From positions 62,001-126,000 of the forward strand of contig NZ_PEKX01000023.1 of assembly GCF_002796985.1 (NCBI RefSeq): a stretch of 64,000 nucleotides of DNA, written 5' to 3'. The stretch's first letter is position 1. Each line of letters opens with the position of its first letter. The DNA comes from Pseudomonas sp. (lineage in GTDB: Bacteria > Pseudomonadota > Gammaproteobacteria > Pseudomonadales > Pseudomonadaceae). Made by a program: the position numbers and the translations under genes. Under the pieces are notes generated by a model that saw only the letters and a list, made by a program, of their open reading frames with translations, was not told the DNA's origin and searched no databases. Positions 57,137 through 64,000 of the stretch are shown one piece after another.

Positions 57137-57425
57137 GGCGCTCTCCGGGTGGGGGATCGACTGCGGGTCAGTCGTGTCGGAGGCGATTATCGAAACGCTG
57201 CAGGGTGCGCCATACGCTGCTTTGGCGCTGCTTCAGCAGGCCTTGCGGGCGTCTCGCGGAAGCGCTGCGCAAGGCGCTGCGACTGCCGCGACCTAGGGCG
57301 CGCGGCGATGGTCGCGGGTAGTCGCGACCGCCGGACCACTACCTCGGATCAGGTCTGGCGACCTAAGGCAAAAGTCGACCCGGGCACCGTCTTGCGGACG
57401 GTACCCTCGGTCGAAAGAAGGAGGT

Positions 57426-59717
57426 TCAGGCGTGACTGAGCAGCAGCCAGTGCCCACCCTGGGCTGACATCAGTGCCGAATGCGCGGCACGCAACTCGGT
57501 GGCGCAGAGGTTGCCCAGGGCCTGGGCCATGGACTCGCGATGAGCCGCTGCGACACCGGCCAACTGGTCGCTCCAGGCCTGCTGCAGACGTTCCGCAAAG
57601 TCTCCCGGCGGCCGCGCCAACTCGGCGGCCAGCGGCGCGCGCAGGCTGTCGATGCGCTGAGGGTCGATGCGCAGCAGCGCTTCGCCCTGGCGGTAAAGGA
57701 AGCTATCCACCTCGGCCTGCAGCTCCACCGCCGACAACAGCGGCGACTGCACGGCGAAAAGGATGCCGCGCCGCATGCCGACCTGGCGGAAACCGCAATA
57801 CAGCGCATAGGCCAACTGCCGCTCGCCGCGCAGCCAGTGGAAGAAGGCCGGTTCCAGCACACGGGCCAGCAAGCGCCATGCGGCTTCGTCAGACGCCGAG
57901 CAGGATGCCAGCGGGCAGAACAGCAGCAGCGCTGCTTCACCAGGGATTTCCAGCGCCTGGCGGTGACGGCCAGCGGGACCGCTACGGGGCGGTAGCGCAC
58001 TCGTGGTCGTGTGGCCGGCCAGTATGTCCGGCAACTCGGCGCCCTCGCTCAGGGCATCCCAATGTGCGGCGGACCAGTCCGGCGGCGCTTCGCCGTCGCA
58101 GGCCAGTATCTGCGGCAGCAGATCGAGCAACTGGCGGATCGGCATTTCCCCCTCGCGGCGCCGGCGTTCGGCGGCGAGCAGGCGTGCGCCCTGTTCCAGC
58201 ACGGTGTCGGGCGGACTCTGCAGTGCGTGGATCGCAGCTTCGGCCAGTTCGGTGAGGTGGGCTTTCGCCCCGGACAGCAACAGCGCCCAGTCACCGTCCA
58301 CGACCTCCAGACGCAACGTGGCGCCTTCGTGCCGTGCCGCACCGGCCAACGGTCGCAAGGTTTGTCGGGCGCAAAGGAATGCTGCTCGGCCCGGTGCCTG
58401 CGGGAAACGCCAGCGCAGGTAAAGGGCAACGGGCTCGGCTTCCGCGAGCGCTTGCGTCGGCGTGAAGGACCACGGCTCACCTCGGAGCGGTTCGATGCTG
58501 CGCTGCGAGCTGCGGGCGACATCGAGGATGAAGCCGGCCGAAGTCAGGGATTCGCCAATCACCGACTCGCAGGCGAACAGTCGGGTCATCCGTGGCGTCA
58601 CCAGCTGGGTGAGCCATGCCGACGGATTGGCGCTTTCCGCACGGCGTTGCAGCTGTTCCAGAACGCCGGATGGTTCATCGACCGGGGCGGCGGCGAGGAT
58701 ATCCGCCGGCAATTTGCACAGCGCTTCCAGCCAGGAGAGGAAGGCCGATTCCACAAGATCGGCGGTGGTGGCTTCGGCCAGTTCGAAATCGAAACGCAGC
58801 AACGCCTGGCCGTTGGCAAAGCGGCTCAGGCGCGCACGAGCGCTGTCGGCCAGGCCGTTCTGCCCCAGGCAGGCCAGCAGCGATCCGGGCGCCTCGTCGG
58901 CGAGCCAGCCCTGCATCTGTTCCAGCAGCGCACCGCCCTCACTCGCCACGCCCTTCAGGGCGAAGGCGAGCACCAGTCGCGGCGCACCGGGCAGGCGCAG
59001 CTTCAGCTCCTGACCGGCCAGCGGCAGGAGGGATTCGTCGCTGGCGGACTCAGCCAGCGCGCCCACCGGGAACGCAGCGGCTTCGCGCTCAGCCAGTGCT
59101 GCCAGCTCTTCCAGCGATTGCGGCCCCTGCACCCAGAGTTCCAGCGCCGCGCCAGCCTGGCAGGCGCGGATGAAGTCGCGCAGCGCCTTCTGGAACTCGG
59201 AGCTCTCCACTTTCAGGGTGTCGCGCCGACCGGCCACGAAGCGCCCCAGCGGGTGCCCCGGCGCCACCGCCAGCGCCAGAGCGGCGTCGATCAGCGTATC
59301 GGCATCGCGGCCACGGGCGAGGAACTCGGCTTCCAGCACTTCGCGCTCGGCGACCTGCACCGCTTCATCCAGATGCGGCCGCGCGAGCATGTCCACCAGC
59401 CGCGCCAGCCCATCACCCAGGGCGTCGGCCGGCACCTCGAAGAAGTAGTCGGTCTGCCGCGCGCGGGTGCTGGCATTGACCCGCCCGCCACGGGCCTGCA
59501 CCCAGGGCATCAGCCGCTCGCCCTCGACGAAGCGTTCGCCACAGAGGAACAGCAGGTGCTCGATGAAATGCGCAAGGCCCGGGAAGGCTTCCGGCTCGTC
59601 GTGGCTGCCACGGGCGATGCGCAACAGCGCGGCGGCGCGGCTGGCGCCCGGGGCGTGAACGACAGTGGCGCGCAGGCCATTGGCGAGGGTCAGGGTCTTG
59701 GCGTGAAGGCTGTTCAT
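57426..59717 (-). CDS. pqqF: M16-family zinc peptidase PqqF
   Basis: This is a 763-residue M16 (pitrilysin) metallopeptidase. The inverted zinc motif is H50-F-I-E53-H54 (GLAHFIEHLLFLCGERF), with the downstream glutamate in EREVLEAEF. In PQQ synthesis PqqF is proposed to cut PqqA after cross-linking. Here it lies about 52 kb from pqqABCDE, as is usual for pseudomonads with split pqq loci. Two ATGs (59723 and 59717) are close together with GGACCG upstream; I use 59717, but the earlier one is possible. The gap 57137-57425 contains no gene. Confidence 0.9.
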   Translation of the reverse strand: MNSLHAKTLTLANGLRATVVHAPGASRAAALLRIARGSHDEPEAFPGLAHFIEHLLFLCGERFVEGERLMPWVQARGGRVNASTRARQTDYFFEVPADALGDGLARLVDMLARPHLDEAVQVAEREVLEAEFLARGRDADTLIDAALALAVAPGHPLGRFVAGRRDTLKVESSEFQKALRDFIRACQAGAALELWVQGPQSLEELAALAEREAAAFPVGALAESASDESLLPLAGQELKLRLPGAPRLVLAFALKGVASEGGALLEQMQGWLADEAPGSLLACLGQNGLADSARARLSRFANGQALLRFDFELAEATTADLVESAFLSWLEALCKLPADILAAAPVDEPSGVLEQLQRRAESANPSAWLTQLVTPRMTRLFACESVIGESLTSAGFILDVARSSQRSIEPLRGEPWSFTPTQALAEAEPVALYLRWRFPQAPGRAAFLCARQTLRPLAGAARHEGATLRLEVVDGDWALLLSGAKAHLTELAEAAIHALQSPPDTVLEQGARLLAAERRRREGEMPIRQLLDLLPQILACDGEAPPDWSAAHWDALSEGAELPDILAGHTTTSALPPRSGPAGRHRQALEIPGEAALLLFCPLASCSASDEAAWRLLARVLEPAFFHWLRGERQLAYALYCGFRQVGMRRGILFAVQSPLLSAVELQAEVDSFLYRQGEALLRIDPQRIDSLRAPLAAELARPPGDFAERLQQAWSDQLAGVAAAHRESMAQALGNLCATELRAAHSALMSAQGGHWLLLSHA

Positions 59718-59882
59718 CGGCATTCGGTCCGGTCCATGGCCGCCACCATCGCCGAAGCCATGGCAAAGGGAAATACGGCTTTGGCAGTAACGAATCGCCG
59801 GCATTGGCTCGCGCCACTGAGCCGGCTACCATTTCCGGCTCCACTCCACCCTCGGAACTCTCTTGTAAGGAGCACGCTCGCC

Positions 59883-60410
59883 ATGGGCACCGCCCTGCTG
59901 ATCATCGACGTCCAGTCCGACCTGTGTACCGGCGACTACGCCTGCTTCGACATCGACAACGTGCTGCAGCGCATCAATGGCCTGAGTCGCGCGGCGCGTG
60001 AGGCCGGCGTGCCGGTGGTGCTGGTGCAGCACGAGGACGATGACCTGCAGTATGGCAGCGCCGGCTGGCAGCTGGAAACGCGACTGCTCACCGCCCCTGC
60101 GGACCTCAAGGTGCGCAAGATCACCCCGGACTCCTTCCTGCGCACTGACCTGGCCGACCTGCTGCAATCGCGCGGCATCGACCATCTGGTGGTCTGCGGC
60201 CTGCAGAGCGACTACTGCGTCGACACCACCACCCGCCGTGCCCTGGCCCAGGGTTACTCGGTGACGCTGGTGGGCGATGCCCATTCCACCGTCGACAACG
60301 CCGTGCTCAGCGCCGCACAGATCACCGCACACCACAACGCCGTGCTGGGCAGCATCAGCAGTTTCGGCAAGCGCGCGAAGGTCGTCCCGGCCGTCGACGT
60401 GCGCTTCTGA
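59883..60410 (+). CDS. Isochorismatase-family cysteine hydrolase
   Basis: This 175-residue single-domain hydrolase has the triad Asp9 (LLIIDVQSDL), Lys79 (VRKITPDSF) and Cys112 (LQSDYCVDTTTR). Such enzymes cleave amide or ether-like bonds in small molecules (nicotinamidase, ureidoacrylate, isochorismate types); the substrate here is not identifiable. The ATG at 59883 follows AAGGAG. A LysR gene starts 19 bp downstream on the same strand, so the pair is an operon. It diverges from pqqF across about 165 bp. Confidence 0.9.
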   Translation: MGTALLIIDVQSDLCTGDYACFDIDNVLQRINGLSRAAREAGVPVVLVQHEDDDLQYGSAGWQLETRLLTAPADLKVRKITPDSFLRTDLADLLQSRGIDHLVVCGLQSDYCVDTTTRRALAQGYSVTLVGDAHSTVDNAVLSAAQITAHHNAVLGSISSFGKRAKVVPAVDVRF

Positions 60411-60429
60411 ATTCCGTCAGGAGAGCGCC

Positions 60430-61350
60430 ATGAACTTCGACTGGAACGACATCCCGATCCTCCTCGCCCTCGCCCGCCATGGCAGCATGAGCGCCGCCGG
60501 GCGTGCGTTGGGCGTCGACCCCTCGACCATGAGCCGGCGTCTGGTGGCGGCGGAAAGCGCGTTGCAGACCCGCCTGTTCATCCGTGACAACTCGGGCTAC
60601 CAGGCCACCGACGCCGGCGCGGCCTTCCTCGGCTATGCCGAGCGCATCCTCGGCGACGTGCAGAGCATGCTGCTGGAGACACGCAACGAAGCCAGCGCCA
60701 TCAGCGGCTCGGTGCGCATCACCGCGGTGGACTTCCTGTTCAGCCACTGGCTGGTGCAACACATGCCGCAGATGGCGCGCACCTATCCCAACCTGCAATT
60801 GCAGCTGATTCCGGCGAACCGCGCGCTGTCCTTCACCCGCCGCGAAGCCGACTTCGCCCTGCGCCTGGCGCGCCCGGCGGAGGATGCCGCGCTGGTGATG
60901 CGCAAGGTCGCCGACATCGGCTTCGCCATCTACGCCGCCACACCCTTCGCCCAGGTACCACCTGAACACTGGCCGCAGCAGCCCTGGCTGGGCTACGGCG
61001 AAGACCTGGATGACACGCCGGAAATGTGCTGGCTGCGCCGCTTCGTCCCGGATGCCAATTTCGCCCTGCGCGCGAGCAGCGTGACCACGCTGATCCATGC
61101 CTGCGAAAGCGGCCTGGGCATGGCGCTGCTGCCCTGCTTCCTCGGCGAGCGCGAGGGGCTGGTGCGCCTTTCCGGCGCGGCGGTCGTGCGGGAAATCTGG
61201 CTGCTTGCACACCGCGATGCCGGCCGCATCGGCCGCTTCCAGGCGGTCAACGACTGGCTGCGCGAAGTGTTCGACCAGGACGCCGCACAGCTCAGCGGCG
61301 AACATCTCGACGGGCGCGCGCTCGGTGCGGTGGAAGTCAGCCGGGGCTAG
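60430..61350 (+). CDS. LysR-type transcriptional regulator
   Basis: This 306-residue LysR regulator has an N-terminal HTH (DIPILLALARHGSMSAAGRALGVDPSTMSRRLVAAESAL) and an effector domain beginning GSVRITAVDFLFSHWLVQHM. It is co-oriented and near-contiguous with the isochorismatase gene, which is unusual for LysR genes (normally divergent from the target). It may control itself and that hydrolase, or pqqF on the other strand. GGAGAG precedes the ATG. Confidence 0.9.
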   Translation: MNFDWNDIPILLALARHGSMSAAGRALGVDPSTMSRRLVAAESALQTRLFIRDNSGYQATDAGAAFLGYAERILGDVQSMLLETRNEASAISGSVRITAVDFLFSHWLVQHMPQMARTYPNLQLQLIPANRALSFTRREADFALRLARPAEDAALVMRKVADIGFAIYAATPFAQVPPEHWPQQPWLGYGEDLDDTPEMCWLRRFVPDANFALRASSVTTLIHACESGLGMALLPCFLGEREGLVRLSGAAVVREIWLLAHRDAGRIGRFQAVNDWLREVFDQDAAQLSGEHLDGRALGAVEVSRG

Positions 61351-61389
61351 GTCAGGACAAGACAGAGCCAGCATAAGAACGAGCTGGCA

Positions 61390-61430
61390 AGAAAAAGCCC
61401 GGATGTCTCGCGACATCCGGGCTTTTTGCC
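61390..61430 (+). terminator. Rho-independent terminator between LysR and atoE
   Basis: AGAAAAAGCCCGGATGTC-TCGC-GACATCCGGGCTTTTTGCC has a 12-bp GC-containing stem plus A/T tracts on both sides, so it can end both the LysR and the convergent atoE messages. Confidence 0.93.
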
Positions 61431-61449
61431 GTCGGGGCCGAATGCGTGG

Positions 61450-62889
61450 TTACGGCTGGACCGGTGGCAGGTACTGCAGGGTGGTGCCCAGCGCCCAGAG
61501 CAGGAACAGCACCAGTGGGATGTGCGCGAGCAGCTGGACGAAGCTGAAGCCGATCAGGTCGCGGGCCTTCAGGCCCAGCACGCCCAGCAGCGGCAGCATG
61601 TAGAACGGGTTGATCAGGTTCGGCAGCGCCTCGGCGGCGTTGTAGATCTGCACTGCCCAGCCCAGGTGGTACTGCAGGTCGTTGGCCACCTGCATCACGT
61701 ACGGCGCCTCGATAATCCACTTGCCGCCGCCGGAGGGGATGAAGAAGCCCAACACCGCCGAGTACACGCCCATCAGCAGCGCGTAGGTGTCGTGGGAGGC
61801 GATCTGCACGAAGAAGGTGGAAATGTGGTGGGCGATGGTGGAACCGTCGCCGCCCTTCACGGTGGTCAGGATCGCCGCGATGGAGCCGTACAGCGGGAAC
61901 TGGATCAGTACCCCGGTGGTGGTCGGCACGGCGCGCGCCACGGCGTCGAGGAAGTTGCGCGGGCGCCAGTGCAGCAGCGCGCCAACCATGATGAACAGCA
62001 GGTTGTAGGTGTTCAGCCCGGAGATCGCGGTGATTGCCGGCTTGGTGCTGAACTCGTGGACCAGCCAGCCAGCGGCCAGGGCTACCAGCATCAGGATCAG
62101 CAGCGGGCTGTGCTCCAGCCATTCACCAGGGCGGGTCGCCTTCGGCGCGCTCGGCGGGGTGAAGCTGACGTCCACGCCGCAGGCCTTGGCGTCACGGGCG
62201 CTGGCGGCGCCGGGAGCGGTCATGTAGGCGATGACCAGCGACACCAGCACCAGGGCCAGCAGCATCACGCCGGACTGCCAGAGGAAGATGGTCTCGGTGA
62301 ACGGGATGACGCCGGTGATCGCCAGGATCGACGGCGGCAGGCTGGCCGGGTTGGCCTGCAATTGCGCAGCGGACGACGACAGGCCCAGCGCCCAGACCGC
62401 GCCGAGGCCCAGGTAAGCAGCAGCGCCGGCGGCACGGTAGTCCATCTTCAGGTCTTCGCGGCGTGCCAGGGCGCGCACCAGCAGGCCACCGAACACCAGC
62501 GACAGGCCCCAGTTGAGCAGCGACGCCACCATGGAGATCACGGCGACCCAGGCCACCGCCGAGCGGCCGTTCTTCGGCACGCGGGCGAACAGATCGATGA
62601 GTTTCGACGCCGGGCCGGAGCTGGCGACGACATAGCCGCCGATGACCACGAAGGCCATCTGCATGGTGAACGGTATCAGGCTCCAGAAGCCGTCACCGAA
62701 GGCCTTGGCGGTTTCGGTGGCCGGCGCGCCGATGGCCAGGGCAGCGACGCTGACGATCAGCACCGCGAGTGCGGCAAAGACCCAGGAGTCGGGGAACCAG
62801 CGTTCGGCCCAGTTCGAACAGGCCATGGCGAAGCGCGCCGAGCGGCTGTCCTGGAGGGCTGTGCCGGAGTTGTGCACGTGGGAATTCAT
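61450..62889 (-). CDS. atoE: Short-chain fatty acid transporter AtoE
   Basis: This 479-residue polytopic carrier of the AtoE/short-chain fatty acid family has about 12 helices, with SGGGKWIIEAPYVM and PFYMLPLLGVLGLKARDLIG as family-typical segments. It imports acetoacetate or short-chain acids such as butyrate. The preceding gene on the same strand is atoB, so this is part of an ato operon for acetoacetate/butyrate degradation. The 255 bp between the two hold a perfect hairpin. Confidence 0.93.
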   Translation of the reverse strand: MNSHVHNSGTALQDSRSARFAMACSNWAERWFPDSWVFAALAVLIVSVAALAIGAPATETAKAFGDGFWSLIPFTMQMAFVVIGGYVVASSGPASKLIDLFARVPKNGRSAVAWVAVISMVASLLNWGLSLVFGGLLVRALARREDLKMDYRAAGAAAYLGLGAVWALGLSSSAAQLQANPASLPPSILAITGVIPFTETIFLWQSGVMLLALVLVSLVIAYMTAPGAASARDAKACGVDVSFTPPSAPKATRPGEWLEHSPLLILMLVALAAGWLVHEFSTKPAITAISGLNTYNLLFIMVGALLHWRPRNFLDAVARAVPTTTGVLIQFPLYGSIAAILTTVKGGDGSTIAHHISTFFVQIASHDTYALLMGVYSAVLGFFIPSGGGKWIIEAPYVMQVANDLQYHLGWAVQIYNAAEALPNLINPFYMLPLLGVLGLKARDLIGFSFVQLLAHIPLVLFLLWALGTTLQYLPPVQP

Positions 62890-63097
62890 AAAGGTCTACC
62901 TCGTTGTTCTTGTAATGGTTCATCGTCGGACGGGGCTTGTGGCAATACCCGTCCTGGAATGAAAAACCGCCCGGCCTGCGTGGGGCCGAGCGGTGACGCA
63001 AGGGTTGGCCGACGCCGAGATCCTTTCGAAGCCCAGCGCCGGCCAACTGCGGCGGGATGCCGTCTGTCGGTGTGCCCACCGTCCATCCCGCCTGCCT

Positions 63098-63121
63098 GAC
63101 CGGCATGGGTACATGCCGGTC
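63098..63121 (-). promoter_or_regulatory. Hairpin between atoB and atoE
   Basis: GACCGGCATG-GGTA-CATGCCGGTC is a perfect 10-bp stem starting 24 bp past the atoB stop, without a U-run. It may stabilise the atoB message or reduce read-through into atoE. No gene is visible in 62890-63097. Confidence 0.5.
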
Positions 63122-63144
63122 GGTGCTCGCCAATCGAGCGTTAC

Positions 63145-64000
63145 TCAGTCCCGGACGAGGGCCATCGCAACACCCTGACCGCCACCGATGCACAGGGTCG
63201 CCAGACCCTTCTTCGCATCGCGGCGGAGCATTTCATGGAGCAGCGTCACCAGCACGCGGCAACCCGAGGCACCGATGGGGTGGCCGAGGGCGACGGCGCC
63301 GCCGTTGACGTTGACCTTCTCGGCGTTCCAGCCCAGCTCCTTGCCGACCGACAGGGCCTGCGCAGCGAAGGCTTCGTTGGCCTCGATCAGCTCGACGTCG
63401 TCGAGGCTCCAGCCGGCCTTTTCCAGGCAGCTGCGGGTCGCGGTCACCGGGGCGATGCCCATGATCGACGGGTCGACGCCACTGCTCGCGTAGGCTTGGA
63501 TGCGCGCCAGAACCGGGAGGTTCAGACTGCGTGCGCGCTCGGCGCTCATCAGCAGCACGGCAGCAGCGCCATCGTTGAGGGTGGAGGCGTTGCCGGCGGT
63601 GACGGTGCCGTCCTTCTTGAAGGCAGGCTTGAGCTTGCCCAGCGACTCGGCGGTGGTGCCGGCGCGCGGCTGCTCGTCGGTGTCGAAGGACAGCGGGTCG
63701 CCCTTGCGCTGGGGAATCAGCACCGGGGTGATCTCGTCCTTGAAGCGCCCGGCCTCGATGGCCGAGGCGGCTTTCAGCTGGGACTGCGCGGAGAAGGCGT
63801 CCTGCGCCTCACGGCTGATGCCGAACTTCTGGGCCAGGTTCTCGGCGGTGATGCCCATGTGATAGTCGTTGAAGGCGTCGATCAGGCCATCGCGCAGCAG
63901 GGTGTCCTGCAACTCGGCGTGGCCCATGCGCAGGCCGGTACGGGCCTTGGGCAGCACGTAGGGCGCGAGGCTCATGCTCTCCTGGCCGCCAGCGATGATG
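63145..64000 (-). CDS. atoB: Acetyl-CoA acetyltransferase AtoB, C-terminal part
   Basis: The last 285 codons of a thiolase are inside the window; the N-terminus, with the nucleophilic Cys, is beyond the right edge. Visible hallmarks are [33 protein letters not shown], the catalytic His in [20 protein letters not shown] and the second Cys in [15 protein letters not shown]. It interconverts acetoacetyl-CoA and two acetyl-CoA. It precedes atoE on the same strand, consistent with an ato operon for acetoacetate and short-chain fatty acid use. Confidence 0.95.
   Translation of the reverse strand, partial: IIAGGQESMSLAPYVLPKARTGLRMGHAELQDTLLRDGLIDAFNDYHMGITAENLAQKFGISREAQDAFSAQSQLKAASAIEAGRFKDEITPVLIPQRKGDPLSFDTDEQPRAGTTAESLGKLKPAFKKDGTVTAGNASTLNDGAAAVLLMSAERARSLNLPVLARIQAYASSGVDPSIMGIAPVTATRSCLEKAGWSLDDVELIEANEAFAAQALSVGKELGWNAEKVNVNGGAVALGHPIGASGCRVLVTLLHEMLRRDAKKGLATLCIGGGQGVAMALVRD

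Noticed and set aside
58011..59880. Long plus-strand open frame opposite pqqF running into the isochorismatase gene
   Set aside because: Only the last 175 codons, from the ATG at 59883, are protein-like (isochorismatase fold with its own RBS). The rest is the shadow of pqqF.

Overview
The window is a 64 kb stretch of a high-GC Pseudomonas chromosome. PqqA-E, NosP/NahK, ErbR, the fap operon and the sdh/suc/gltA block all read like close relatives of P. aeruginosa proteins. Several neighbourhoods recall PAO1 gene order from memory: pqqABCDEH-ercA, pqqF, nosP-nahK, erbR, fap, uppP, azoR, ppiC, ato. It is not PAO1 itself, because the TCA cluster lies inside this region. A member of the P. nitroreducens/citronellolis/knackmussii side of the genus is a reasonable inference. 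All genes look like core or long-resident chromosome; I see no prophage, IS element, CRISPR array, tRNA or rRNA.

Layout. 1-5251 (minus): start of ercA and the PQQ cofactor operon pqqABCDE-pqqH. 5610-12666: a PilU-type pilus ATPase, a parvulin operon, an MFS exporter, an OprD-type porin, a small membrane protein and an orphan phospholipase-D-fold protein. 12913-17277: the ABC-F ATPase YbiT, a secreted alpha/beta hydrolase and a BrnQ transporter. 17760-30722: the TCA block sdhCDAB-sucAB-lpdG-sucCD on minus, with gltA divergent from sdhC. 31043-34256: azoreductase and a divergent LysR, a cold-shock/DUF1294 membrane protein, and UppP. 34884-39858: the functional amyloid operon fapABCDEF, followed tail-to-tail by a sigma-54 activator. 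41624-44525: an ATP-grasp (RLAN/RimK-like) gene divergent from a GNAT-C39 fusion, plus an unannotated 52-residue Cys-containing membrane peptide. 44685-54864: the PQQ-alcohol-dehydrogenase-associated ABC system, the CXXCW protein, ErbR, a DMT transporter, and the NahK-NosP nitric-oxide pair. 55472-64000: a membrane protein, a porin, pqqF, an isochorismatase-fold hydrolase with a LysR gene, atoE and the end of atoB.

How the genes work together. pqqA-E and pqqF/pqqH make PQQ for periplasmic alcohol dehydrogenases. No quinoprotein dehydrogenase gene lies in the window, but its regulators (ErbR, ErcA) and its ABC-type accessory operon do. A 20-bp motif recurs at the same distance before the ABC operon and the CXXCW gene and is the best candidate operator of this regulon. 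The fap operon has a good -24/-12 sigma-54 promoter and an adjacent enhancer-binding protein that could drive it.

A cross-window pattern is that intercistronic hairpins capped by stable tetraloops sit after pqqA (UUCG), after fapC (GCGA) and between sucB and lpdG (GAAA). In the first two cases they follow the gene whose product is needed in greatest excess. The least explained items are the ATP-grasp/GNAT-C39/small-peptide neighbourhood, the 20-bp motif, and a multi-hairpin element at 55060-55254.
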